A stretch of 64,000 bases of DNA, from the NCBI GenBank assembly GCA_021292105.1, contig CM037867.1:38485771-38549770 (forward strand), written 5' to 3'. A program made the translations under genes and the position numbers. The stretch is from Anadara kagoshimensis. Lineage: Eukaryota; Mollusca; Bivalvia; Arcoida; Arcidae. Of the stretch, positions 32,866 through 44,800 are shown piece after piece. Position 1 is the stretch's first letter, and each line of letters opens with the position of its first letter. The notes below the pieces were generated by a model. It was not told where the DNA came from. It searched no databases and was given only the letters and a program-made list of their open reading frames with translations.

Positions 32866-33425
32866 ACTACGGTAGCTCAGTTGATAGAATAGAGTGTTTG
32901 CCTCGTATGCGGAAAGTAGTGGGTTCGAACCCGGCCTGGGCTGACCAAGACTTGAAAATACGTAGTGCTTGTTCTTTCGTCAAAAACTCAACATTTATAA
33001 ATGAAAGCCTGTTGATAGAGTCCTTAAAATCCGATGCACGTTAAAAAAATCCTTTGCGCATGCTCCGAGCGCACTGCAAAGATCGTAATTACTGCCACTT
33101 CACCTAAATAGCTGGCTCCAGTTTCACAATCATTCCTTAGCTAAGATTTTCCTTAAATTAAATTAAGCAAAATTTGATAATCTGTTTTTGAAACTAGTGA
33201 TGCCTATTTTTTGTCAGAACTAATGAAAATGTTTGAAGTGATCTTAAAAATGGCACCTTAATTTCCCAGAATATCTTAAAGATTAACAAAATTATAAGAA
33301 TTTGTAATTTTGCCAAATTTAAGTTAAGGAAAATCTTAGCTAAGGAATGATTGTGAAACCGGGGCCTGGTGATGTCTCGATATGAGTGAAATATTCCTGA
33401 ATGGGACGCAAAACCCCCATACAAT
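32866..33425 (+). mobile_element. SINE split by a palindromic MITE
   Basis: The head is at 32869-32935 (TACGGTAGCTCAGTTGATAG, box B GTGGGTTCGAACCC). The body runs to CCACTTCACCTAAATAG at 33110. The tail GGTGATGTCTCGATATGAGT resumes at 33369. Joined copies elsewhere show the intervening 250 bases were inserted. Confidence 0.7.
33116..33365. mobile_element. Palindromic MITE, TTCCTTAGCTAAG arms
   Basis: The left arm GTTTCACAATCATTCCTTAG, CTAAGATTTTCCTTAAATT and the right arm AATTTAAGTTAAGGAAAATC, TTAGCTAAGGAATGATTGTG form a near-perfect inverted pair of about 60 bases. CTGG flanks it on both sides (33112-33115, 33366-33369). Confidence 0.75.
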
Positions 33426-33517
33426 CAATCAATCAATTTGACATATATTTTTTAATTTAATCATACAATATTTAAAAATGATATAAATAAGACAATTCAA
33501 TTTTAATAGTAGAACAA

Positions 33518-35809
33518 CTAAGTGTCTGATTGTGGAATTAACTGCACATGACTATACGAGTTATCGGACATGACGACTGGGACTGCGTTTTGAAAAACAG
33601 CAGTATCATATGCGTTTTCAATATGATCAAATGCTCCAAATGCGGAGACATGGCTGTAGTCATCATCGTCAAGTGTCACAGGAATGTCACGTCTAACTGT
33701 GTCATAAAGATTGTTAGGGTCACTTGCGAACATAGTATGCGAGTAAATGTGGCCAGAGTTGTTGTATCTGTCCCTATGTCTTTGGCTGATTTTGCCAAGT
33801 TCATCATATTCCCCGGGAAAAGTAAGTGTATACGCATCTTCTTCCGCTTCCGGTATGGTAGACAGGTCAGATCCGAATTGTTGACTCAGTATTGATGCAA
33901 ACATACTAGGTGTAGAATTTTCATCAAGTTCATCTTTAAAGACAGAACTATTTCTAAAACTCTGTAAAGCCTGTTCATAATTGTCCATTTGTTCATCATT
34001 CCAGTTTGGAAAACACTGAATTGTTTCTGCATGCGTTTCAAACTTCCGAACACTGAAAATAAAATAAAACTTGAAATAAAAAAATCCAGTACCATTTTAC
34101 TGGTAGCTTTAGCTATATATTATAAGGTTTATAAATAAAACATACAGTCGAAAAGACCACCTCTACATCTTTATAAGGATTGCTGCTTTTTAAAGTTAGT
34201 AAATTTTTATCCCAATCGCTCTTTATTCCTGTACAGTCCAACCTGTCTTAAAGTCACCTCTATATAAGGGTCACGTGCTAATAAGACCAGTGGAATTGTA
34301 TTGCAATTGTTATTTATTCATATTATTTGGACCTGTATATAAAGGCCACCTGCCCATAAAGGCCACTTTTATTGGTTCCCTTGGGTGGCCTTTATAGACA
34401 GGTTTGACTGTAATTTGAGCCTGCATTAAGGACCATTAAGGTAACTTTCTATAAATACCAGTACTAATTTCTTTGAGTGGCTTTTATAGATAGGTTTCAC
34501 TGTATACAAATTAAATTAAGAAGTGGCCCGAACCATGATTTTTTATTTCTTTTGAGCTGGTCAGTTCTGGGAAACATGAGTGCTCGGGTTTAACCACCGA
34601 AGTTCAACAAACAAATTGCCAAACTTTGTTACATTATACAGTCAAACCTGCCTTAAAGGTCACCTCTATATAAGGGCCACCTACTTATAAAGGCCAGTAT
34701 GAGGAATTGTATCCCAATTGTTCTTTATTCATACTGTTTGAAACTGTAAATAAAGGTCACCTGCCCATTAAGGCCACTTTTACTGGTTCCCTTTGGTGGC
34801 CTTTATAGAAAGATTTGACTGTATAGAGTTAACTCAAGTTGAAATCGAACCAAGCTGGGAACAGATACTTTGATCCGTTAGCATAGTTAGGCGACGTTTA
34901 ACCCCACTTGGCCATCGATGCCGCAACAGATAAGAAATGCGAAATTTCATGCGTACCTCTTTCTCCTTTTTAAAAAACAGACTATAATAATAATGGCCAC
35001 CAAAGCGGCAACTGCAGCAACACAAGCACCGATAATCATTCCTATATAAAATATTAAAAACAAATAAAAACAAACAAAACAGTGCTTTAAAAAAAAAATA
35101 ATAAAGTTGTCGACATGAACTCGTCTAAATTGCATATCAGGCGCTGATGATGTGAAGCAAGCCGTGACAGCTTTTGACATTGGTATCACTTTTATAACTG
35201 CTGGCACGTAAAAGAACCCTATCTTCACATTGTCCGGAGTGCACTGTGAAGGTAAAAATTCTGCCACTTCACCTATTGCTGGTGATGTCTCGATACCAGT
35301 GAAATATTCTTGACTTGGACGTAAAACCCCATTCAATCAAATTATTTTTATGACCGCTGCAGACATCCCTTCGGAATATTTCTGAAGTTTAGATTGCGAG
35401 ACATACGGAACCAGAAAGTAGACGCTGTTTCGGAGTTTGGTTGTGAAGTTATTATTTTCAGTTTGGTATTTAACCGATTTTCTATTCTCTGGACTTAATT
35501 ACATGTGTGTATACATAGGATGATTTGTTTCACATACCGTAATGCCTGTAGAAATTTTAATCGCTCTTTCGCACAGATATTGAGAAATTATTGGCAGGGG
35601 CTACTTCGAAAACTTTAAACCTGATGTCTAGTGTAACGTGTAGGCATGGCATGCCAATGAACTGTCTCATTGCCATTACCGCATTGCAAATGTCTAAATT
35701 CCCACTTCACCTATAGCTGGTGACGTCCTGATACAAGTAAAATATTCTTGACTGGGACATCAATCAATCAACAAACAAATCACTAAAGTAACAAACCAAT
35801 CAGTCAGCC

Positions 35810-35844
<35 letters not shown>

Positions 35845-38800
35845 TTACAAAAATGTATATTACTAACCTATTGAGTCCGTAAGATAACTTGGTTCAGACA
35901 TAGCGAGTATTGGTGGTGAGGTTGAGCGTACAGTGGTGTCGTTATACACCTTTGTGGAGTAAGTAGAAATATATGGAGCTGTAACACTACTTTCTGTGTC
36001 GTTATTCAGCGTGTGACCTTGACCTTTATTCAGCGTGTGACCTTGACCTGTACTGGTCGGTACAGTACTGCTGTGATCAGTATAACTCTTGTCAATACTG
36101 GTAGTCAATGTACTGCTTTTTTCTATACTAGTATGTGCTGTATAATTGACATTCGTACTGCTTGGCAAAGTACTGGTTATACTTTCCTGTGTACTGGATC
36201 CTACAGTATAATTTTCATGGGTACTAATTGGAATCGTGGAAATTTGATCTGTACCGTTTGAAACGGTGGAACTTTGGTCTTTGCTGTTTGGCACAGTAAA
36301 ACTTTGGTCTGTGCTGTTTGGCACAGTATAACTTTGGTTCATGCTGGTTGGCACAGTATAACTTTGGTTCGTGCTGGTAGGCACAGTATAACTTTGGTCT
36401 GTGCTGTTTGGCACAGTATAACTTTGGTTCGTGCTGGTTGGCACAGTATAACTTTGTTCTGTAGTGTTTGGCACGGTATAACTTTGGTCCGTACTGCTTG
36501 GCACAGTATAACTTTGGTTCGTGCTGGTTGGCACAGTATAACTTTGTTCTGTAGTGTTTGGCACAGTATAACTTTGGTCCGTACTGCTTGGAACAGTATA
36601 ACTTTGGTCTATGCTGGTTGGCACAGTATAATTTTGGTCTTTGCTGGTTGGAACAGTATAACTTTTGTCTGTACTACTTTGGGCAGTATAGTTCCTATCA
36701 CTACTGTTCTTATATTCCATAATGTAGTCGCACCTTTTCGAAAACTTTGGACCGATAGCTTCAAATTAAAATACAACAAATTAAAAAGGTTTTAAATATA
36801 ATCTTGCTATGCCCATTGCCATTGCCATTGCCATTAGATAATGCAAAATTTGGTAAACATAATATTTCTAAAATTTTGATTGGACTTCGCCAAAGTAAAT
36901 CAGGGTTGTTAAATGTATTCCTACACCCAGATAAAGGTAAACAACATTGGCCTGTCCGTTTGACCTTTCATTAGGAATGATCCATCCAAAACATTGGTAC
37001 CAATACTCTGACCGGAAACGTGACACGTTAAAGACCTTTCAATGCACATTGTCCTTAACCAGCAGAGGCGTAGCTGATTATGTTGGTAAATTACCCACTG
37101 TAAACGTGAAAACTGCGCCGTACGTTTTTCTAGGGGGTATGGCGGCATGCTCCCCCAGGAAATGAAAAAAATACAACAAAAATGGTGCGTTTTCCACGCA
37201 TTTCGACCCTTATCTGCAATTTTTTCGACTAAACTTCAAAACGAAATCCAAACGACCACTGAATTGTACATTGATTCATATGCATATATCGTCTTGTTCA
37301 TTATGATAGTTTCAGTTTCGAGGGTTAAATTTTGTATTGCTTACAAGTTTTAAAATTTAGCTGTCATATAATTATTTTTAACATTTTTAAATATGATATT
37401 TGACAAAATTAACTTACGCACGGTCGTGTGTGCGTATGCTCAGATACGCCCTTGACCAGCTGCAGAGGTCAAAATTCAACTCACTTCACCCATAATTGGT
37501 GAGGTCTCGATATAATTAAAATATTTTTGACTGGGGCGTAAAACTCCATTTAATCAATTAATTGAAAACATGTATGATTCCGGATCATCACACTTTGTCA
37601 ATTTTTATTTCAATATTTACCTCCTTGGCAGACAAAACTTAAGTTTTTTTCGCAACTTTCTTCTTTAATTACAGTATTTGTATAATTGGACAACAATTTA
37701 AAACATTTAAAAGGTTTTAACTGGTCAGATGAATCTGTAACAGAAAAAACAAGTTCAAAGTGACATGCATATACAGTGGAGGCATGCCTAAAATTTAACA
37801 TAAAGCTTACAAATTAGTGGCGAATCTACAGCTCATCTCAGACCCTCGTTTGATCACTGCGGCAGCTCAGTTGGCAGAGTGCTCGCTCCGTAAGTGGGAG
37901 GTCGTGGGTTCGAACCCCGACCGGGTCTGACCCAAGACTTGAAAGTGGGTAATGATTGTTCGTTCGCCAAGCACTAGGCATTACGAAATGAAAGTCACGG
38001 TTCTTTCGGATGCTAACTTATAATAAACGAGGTCCCGTGTCACGGCACAATGAAGAATCCTTCTGTATAATGCCATAAGCGCAACGCACAGGCAAATTTT
38101 TTGCACCTCCGTCTATAGCTGGCGACGTCTCGATATACTAGTTAGTTAGTGAAATATTCTTGACCGGGACGTTAAACAATATTACTCAACTTAACTCGAC
38201 TAAACTCATATGCAATACAGGCCTGTCGAAGGTTTAACATAAAGTTTACAAATTAGCGCATACTCGACATCGCATCTCAGACCCTCAATACCTATATACT
38301 ACTGTAGAAACCACTGTGACTGTGACAGTGAAATACTCTTTATATCCATAGAAAATCAAATAAATTTGAATAAAGATCGATATTTATCACTTACTTGTAC
38401 CTAGTCGTAACAGGAAATCTGTATGCGCATCCGCGATTAGCCGAAAATATATCTGCACAGGGTAAAACGTTGGTGCTATGGGGATTTAACATGTTGAAAA
38501 ACCAGGCAAATGTCGGATTCTGTTGCGCATATGACGTCACCAAGGACATCACTTCAGGTGTAAACATCGTCATTTTCGCATGTGTAAAATCCCCATACCG
38601 CCAACATTTTCCTTTCTACAGACATACTTTATGACAATCGCGGATGCGCATACAGATTTCTTATTCCTAAATCCCCATAGCATTAACGTTTTAAATAAAA
38701 TAAAAATTTTCATTCGCTGTATGGCAATATAGAAAGATACACTTCCTTATTCCCTAAGTCTTTTCAAGTCTTAGGTTGACACGACCGGGGTTCGAACCCA

Positions 38801-41800
38801 ATACCTCTCCCTTAGAAAGCGAACGCTCTTAAACCTAAAACAACTTTAACAGTTATGAGACAAAGGAAGAGAGACAACTCTAGTTTAGTTGGAACAGTTT
38901 ACATTCACCATTAGAAAAAAATCCTGGTCTTTTCACCAATAATATTTTACGTTACCCCAACGCGTGAAGGGTTAGTCAAGTGGTCTAACGCGCGGGCTTA
39001 CGGATCACAGTGACGCTCACCTTACAGGTTCGAATTCCACTCGGGACAGATCCTACTGTGAGGAAATTTTGTCAGTTCGCTTTCTTAGGTCGATAGTCAT
39101 CTCCGGGCACTCCGGTTTTCCTCCATGAACTGACGGTCTTTGACTAGGACGTAAAACTCCATAACTCTACTTCACTCCAATCTATCCATGTAACAAAAAC
39201 ATTGATTGATCGATAGATCGATTGATTGATTGATTGATTGATCGATATATTGATTGGTTGGTTGGTTGAATGGAATTTTACGTCCTAATCAAGAATATTA
39301 AACCTATATCGAAACGCCACCAACTCTAGGTGATTTGGAAGTAATTTTGACCTGTATAGTGTGTCCATGACAATGTGCAGGTAGGGTTCTTTAAGGTAGT
39401 TCCATACCATGGTGACGTCGTCGTTTTGTGCGTACGGCTGAAATGTCTGATTTCACGTCTTTTTTAACTATGACGTCACGAATGTGTGGTCTTCGGCGCC
39501 TACAGAATTATGGCGGGAACTTTGTTATGCTATCATTCAGTAGAATAATTTTCTGCATTCACAAAAGATTACAATTCACAATATCAATTTTGTGCACTAT
39601 TTTTAAGATGAAAATGTATATTGTACATAACGGAAATTAGGTAGATCGACACTGTTGAGAGAACTATTCTAAATAATTGAAAGATTTGAGTACATTGTTT
39701 AAATATTGAAGGCGGTATTTTAAATGCCGCTTTATGTTTGTTTTTTTCGGTGATTTTAAAGACAAATTTTAGGACACAAACTGACGATTCTTCAATAAAC
39801 ATACTGTATGATAATTTTTCTCGGTGTCAAATTTTAGCAGTTTGACTATGCTCTTGTATTTGCGTTTCATTCAGCGAACGTTTCATCATTGTATACGAAT
39901 CCCCTTTCCACTTTCCTGATCTGTGTTGGGTAACGGTGCTATGGGCTTCTATGGGTGACAGACCATATGATATTTAAATTGGTTTTGTTTTGCACAACCA
40001 AATAATTATATAACTCACAATCAGTGTTTTTGTTTATTTGTTAAAACCAAACGAAAAACATTGAGTTCATAATAGTATCCTAGGACATTATTGGTAACTT
40101 CTTACGTAAGGATTGAGGCTTTTTCCTTGTTTCAGGATTTTGATGCAATTTTATGAAAAAAGTAGCTTGACGACCCCTATTTTTTCCGAAAATCAAACTT
40201 ATATATTCATTTGCAATATATGTGAAAATCAGGGGGAGTATTCGACTTAGTTTTTTAAAAATCTACAAATTAATGAAAGGGTATTACTTTCAGTTTTCCG
40301 GAAATGAAATGTTCTCTCTTGATAGGTGGCGCTGTAGAAAAATTACCCCGTGACCGGAAGTAAAATTCCATTGGTCCAAATAATCTTCATGACATAATGG
40401 ATAAATTAAATGCAAGAGACTTTTGGTTTTTAAGCATGACAAAAAATTATTAAAGTTTATTTGTGGATAACAGTAGTTATACTTTGATCATTTATATCGT
40501 GACAATGGCCGCCAGGTGACGCTGTATAACTTCTTAAGTAAGTCGAATACCTGCCCTGAAATTTTGGCATGTTGAATGGTTTATGTCCATCTACAACATA
40601 TCAAAATTTCAGTTTGTGATTTCAGGCGATTTGTAAAGTATGGAACTACCTTAACTTGCCACGCCTGCTGTGACAAGGGGTATCGGTTTTAATGCCTTGG
40701 TCAGACCCCTGTCGGAGTTCAAACCAACTATCCAAAACATGCCAAACCATATATATATAAAACATGAATAGTTACCATCAGTTAGCTCCCACTTAAGAAT
40801 CAAATTCACGAAAGTATTTATCAATATACCAATATCTTCTGGTGCTCCATAAATGGTGGAATTGTTACAATCCAGAATATTTGTCCCTGGTGACCACAAG
40901 AAGGCGCTTCTTTCCTTACAGATTTCCCTGCTATTATCACTTGTTGTACGATCCGTAATAATGCTGCCATCATCTGGTAAAAAAATGTCAAATGAAAAAT
41001 TAATCCATTAAATGAAACAAAACATACCAAATCCATGTCCAAATCACAATCCAAAAGCAAATAAAAACATTGAATTAAACACGTGGACTTTTTCCAGGGA
41101 AGTGAGGATGGGTGCTCTGGAATGGTAAACACTTCCTGTTAAGCAAGCTGTGGTACCCGCCACGCGTGATATCAAAATTCATCATGAAAGAAACACGGAA
41201 CTATGGTACGTTGAACATTAAAAAGGGCGGACATGGCCAAGTGGTACTGTCATTGGCTTTCCAAGTCAAGAGTTGTTGGTTCGAACTTCACTCGAAAAAT
41301 TATTTTACTGTAAACGAACGAAGAGAAGTCGAATTTTGGCTCCCATATGGCCGAAATATGGATAACTAGCTGCCGAAAAGCTATTGGAAGATTATAATAT
41401 TAAAGCAAAGTAAAACACGTCGTCTATTAGTGCATCTTCAGTATGCATATAACTGAGAGGCAATTCATTAATGCAAAAATAACAGGAAAGACCTGACCAA
41501 TCAAATTGCTTGAATCAAAAGTGATTTTGCAAACCATTTGTTCAATTTTTATTGTCATATTATATAGTTTTTAATTTTCATATTATAATTTAAATATTTC
41601 AGTCAAATTAAAAAAATTGTTATGACATTACCACAAACAGTAAAATCCAGAAAACCATCGCATCCATTTTCAAATTTCTTCCACCTATAGCTAAATGTTT
41701 CATTTTCTTTTTCACATTTGCTGTAAATACACTCAAATCGCTGAATGGAGTATTCTACATCTGAAACTAAATTTATAGTTTATGTGTTTATGTTCTTAGT

Positions 41801-44800
41801 GTTTTTAACCACTGCAGTAGTTCAGTTGGTAAAGTGCCTGCTCCGTAAGTGGGAGGTCGTGGGTACGAACCGAGACCGGGTCTGACCCAAGACTTGAAAG
41901 TGGGTAGTGACTGTTCTGTCGCCAAACACCTGGCATTACGAAATGAAAGTCACAGATGGAAACCTAAAATGAAGTAGGTCCCGTGTCATGGTAGACGAAC
42001 CCTGCTGTATAACGTCACCAGCGCAACGCACAGGCAAAATTTCTGCATCTTCACCTATAGCCGGCGACGTATCGATATGAGTTAAATATTCTTGACAGGG
42101 ACGTTATACACCATTGCTCAACTCAACTCTTAAATCTTAGATAAGACTTTAAAAGTAAGGATGCCGCTCTCTCGCCCTCCTCAGTGTTACGAGGACAAAG
42201 TGTCGACTGTTTCAACCTGTTACATTCAATGTTTTCGAAAATTGGACCGAAAGGAAAGTGTTTTCAAAATTCATAAATTAAGGGCAAAATTATGGACCAT
42301 AGTTGGCTCACAGACAGTTTTCTTTGGTCCAATTATTTTCGGACTAATGACGCAAAGACATCGTCTAGATTGAACATAGGCCTAATTATCTGCCTGTACT
42401 ACGCTATGTTATTTTTATTTAATTGATATTAACATAAAAAATAACATACCATCGATAAGGCAGATAATTCGGCCTATTGAACACTGACCGTGTCATGCCT
42501 TAACCTTTTAGATTTTATGAACGAAGTATTTTGAAAATTGCGAGTTTTTATGTCGCATTTTTTAAATTGTCACGTGACAGAAAATATACTCTTAAGACTT
42601 ACCATGGCCGTATATATTAATACTGTCACTTCCGCCGCAGAAATATTTAGAATTCCCATTACATATATGAGTGCAATTTCCCGCTCTTTTTCGGAAACTG
42701 TTCCACGTGTTGGTACTTCCGTTCAAACAGAAACATTTGTTTTCCTGTAAATATGCTTATTAATTAGTATGTGGGAGGCCGTGGGTTCGTGACCATGGCT
42801 TAGGAAAAGACCTTGAAAACCGATGTCCCGTGTTTCAGCAGGAGTGGCACGTTAAAGAATCTTTCCTGCATATTGTCATGAGCGCATTGCAAAGGTAAAA
42901 GTAACTTTACCACTTTGCCTGTAGGTGATGACGTCTCGATATAAGTGAAATATTATTAATTGCTGTAACACGAGGCATCGGTTTTTCAGATTTCTTCAGG
43001 AGGAGCCACATGACTTTCATTTCTAAATACCAGCACTTGGCAAAAGAACAGACGCTAACTATTTTTAATCTTGGTCAGCTCCGGTCCAGGGTTCTAACCC
43101 ACGACCTACTACGAGCAGCTTACCAACGGGAGATCTTCGTCTAGATGAAAATATAGTTTTCTGCTGGTTCCGCTGCATCAAGACAATTTTAATTTTGAAT
43201 GGTGTTTAAAGCCCTGTAAAAATTGTTTTACTTATATCGAGCCTGTCATTTCAAGAACGGTGCAGGAAACTGGAGTACCCGCAGATGAACCAGAAAGGGA
43301 ACTGACATACTTTCTCACACTTGAATCTGTCCCGAGTGGAATTTAAAACTAGGCGGTGAGAGACTATGTGATCTGTAAGTGCTTTAGACCATACAACCAC
43401 CAATGATCCTCTCTCTCCCTCAAGACAAAGTATCATATCGGTACCAGCAAAACTTAAAACGACTTTGTATCTAAATAGCGTACCTAGAAAAGGTTTACTT
43501 GGCACAATTTCTGATGAGATGCTTTGGTTTCAAAAACTTACTTGAACTGCAAAAAATCTTCCATCCATACAGTTCACACCACATTGTTGTGGACTATTTA
43601 GCAGACTTGAGTTATTTGGGGTGTCTTCTATCAGGGACGAGCTAAAACATCCTAGACTCGACGAAATAAATAAATATAAGTGATATACAGTTTACATGTT
43701 TTTTAAAAAAAATTTCTGCTAAAAATAGAAGAAAGAAATTTTACAGCTCAGAAAGATGCCCTTTACAACAGCTTAAGCGAAAAAATGAATAAAAAAGACA
43801 ATACAAGTGTCGAAAGTTTAACATTAGGGTAACGGATACTTTGGATCGAGCCGAATTGACAGCAGTTGATCTCGTTCCCTCGTTTGCTTAATCAACCACT
43901 GCGGTAGCTCAGTTGGTAGAGTGCTCGCTCCGTAAGTGGGAGGTCGTGGGTTCGGGCCCCGGCCGGGTCTGACCAAAGACTTGAAAGTGGGTTGTGACTG
44001 TTCTTTCGCCAAGCACTCGGCATTACGAAATGAAAGTCACGGTTCTTTCGGATGGGAACTTAAAATAAACGATGTCCCGTGTCACGGTAGGCTTGGCACG
44101 CTAAAAAACCCTGCTGTATAATGCCATCAGCGCAACGCACAGGCAAAATTTCTGCACCTTCGCCTATAGCTGGCGACGTTTCGATATATTAGTATTCTTG
44201 ACTGGGACGTTAAACACCATTACTCAACTCAACTCGTTCGCCTAATCTTTGAAAGGCTTCATTTCGGACATTTTGTCCTTATGACTCAAAAATTGCTCCA
44301 GTTCAGTTGGTTCAGTGCTACTTAGCAACGTATGTGGAAGGTCATGGGTTTTAACCCCTCATTCTTTCAATCCATCCATCCATCTATCAAAACCCGTGGG
44401 TATCACTTACCTATATGCTCAATCCAGGTAGGATTTTCTGGATGGTTTTTAATATAAGCACCTGTCCATACGTCATTGTTTCCCGCGCAATGTCGTATCT
44501 TCACATAATTTTCCTCTGTAATACGCACCAAGCTACCATTGGTTGAGTAACAGTGTTCACGTGCATCTTCCCAATTCAAAATCTTTGACACATACCAAAT
44601 AGGGACATCTTCATCATTTGCTAATATTGATTGAAAAGATGAAAACCAAGTATTTATAATAATAATAATAATAATAATACATATAATAATAATAAGAAAA
44701 AGAAGAAGAAGTTTTAGCACTGTCTGATGGAAAATATTGGGGAACTAGTCCGCACAATTGCAAAAATTGACACACGGACGAACAGATGAAATTCAATAAT

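Noticed and set aside
36013-36795. Plus-strand open frames over 36013-36795 with repeated SITLV-type peptides
   Set aside because: They are the antisense shadow of the 30-bp coding repeat in the receptor's mucin exon, whose minus-strand frame is splice-consistent.
42161-42373. 70-codon open frame in receptor intron 4
   Set aside because: It is not phase-compatible with the receptor and has no recognisable domain.
43510-43545. Second hammerhead at another CTGATGA
   Set aside because: CTGATGAGATGC lacks a GAAA box at the right place and has no stem I. Other CTGATGA words (2033, 35152, and inverted at 14012 and 48728) fail in the same way.
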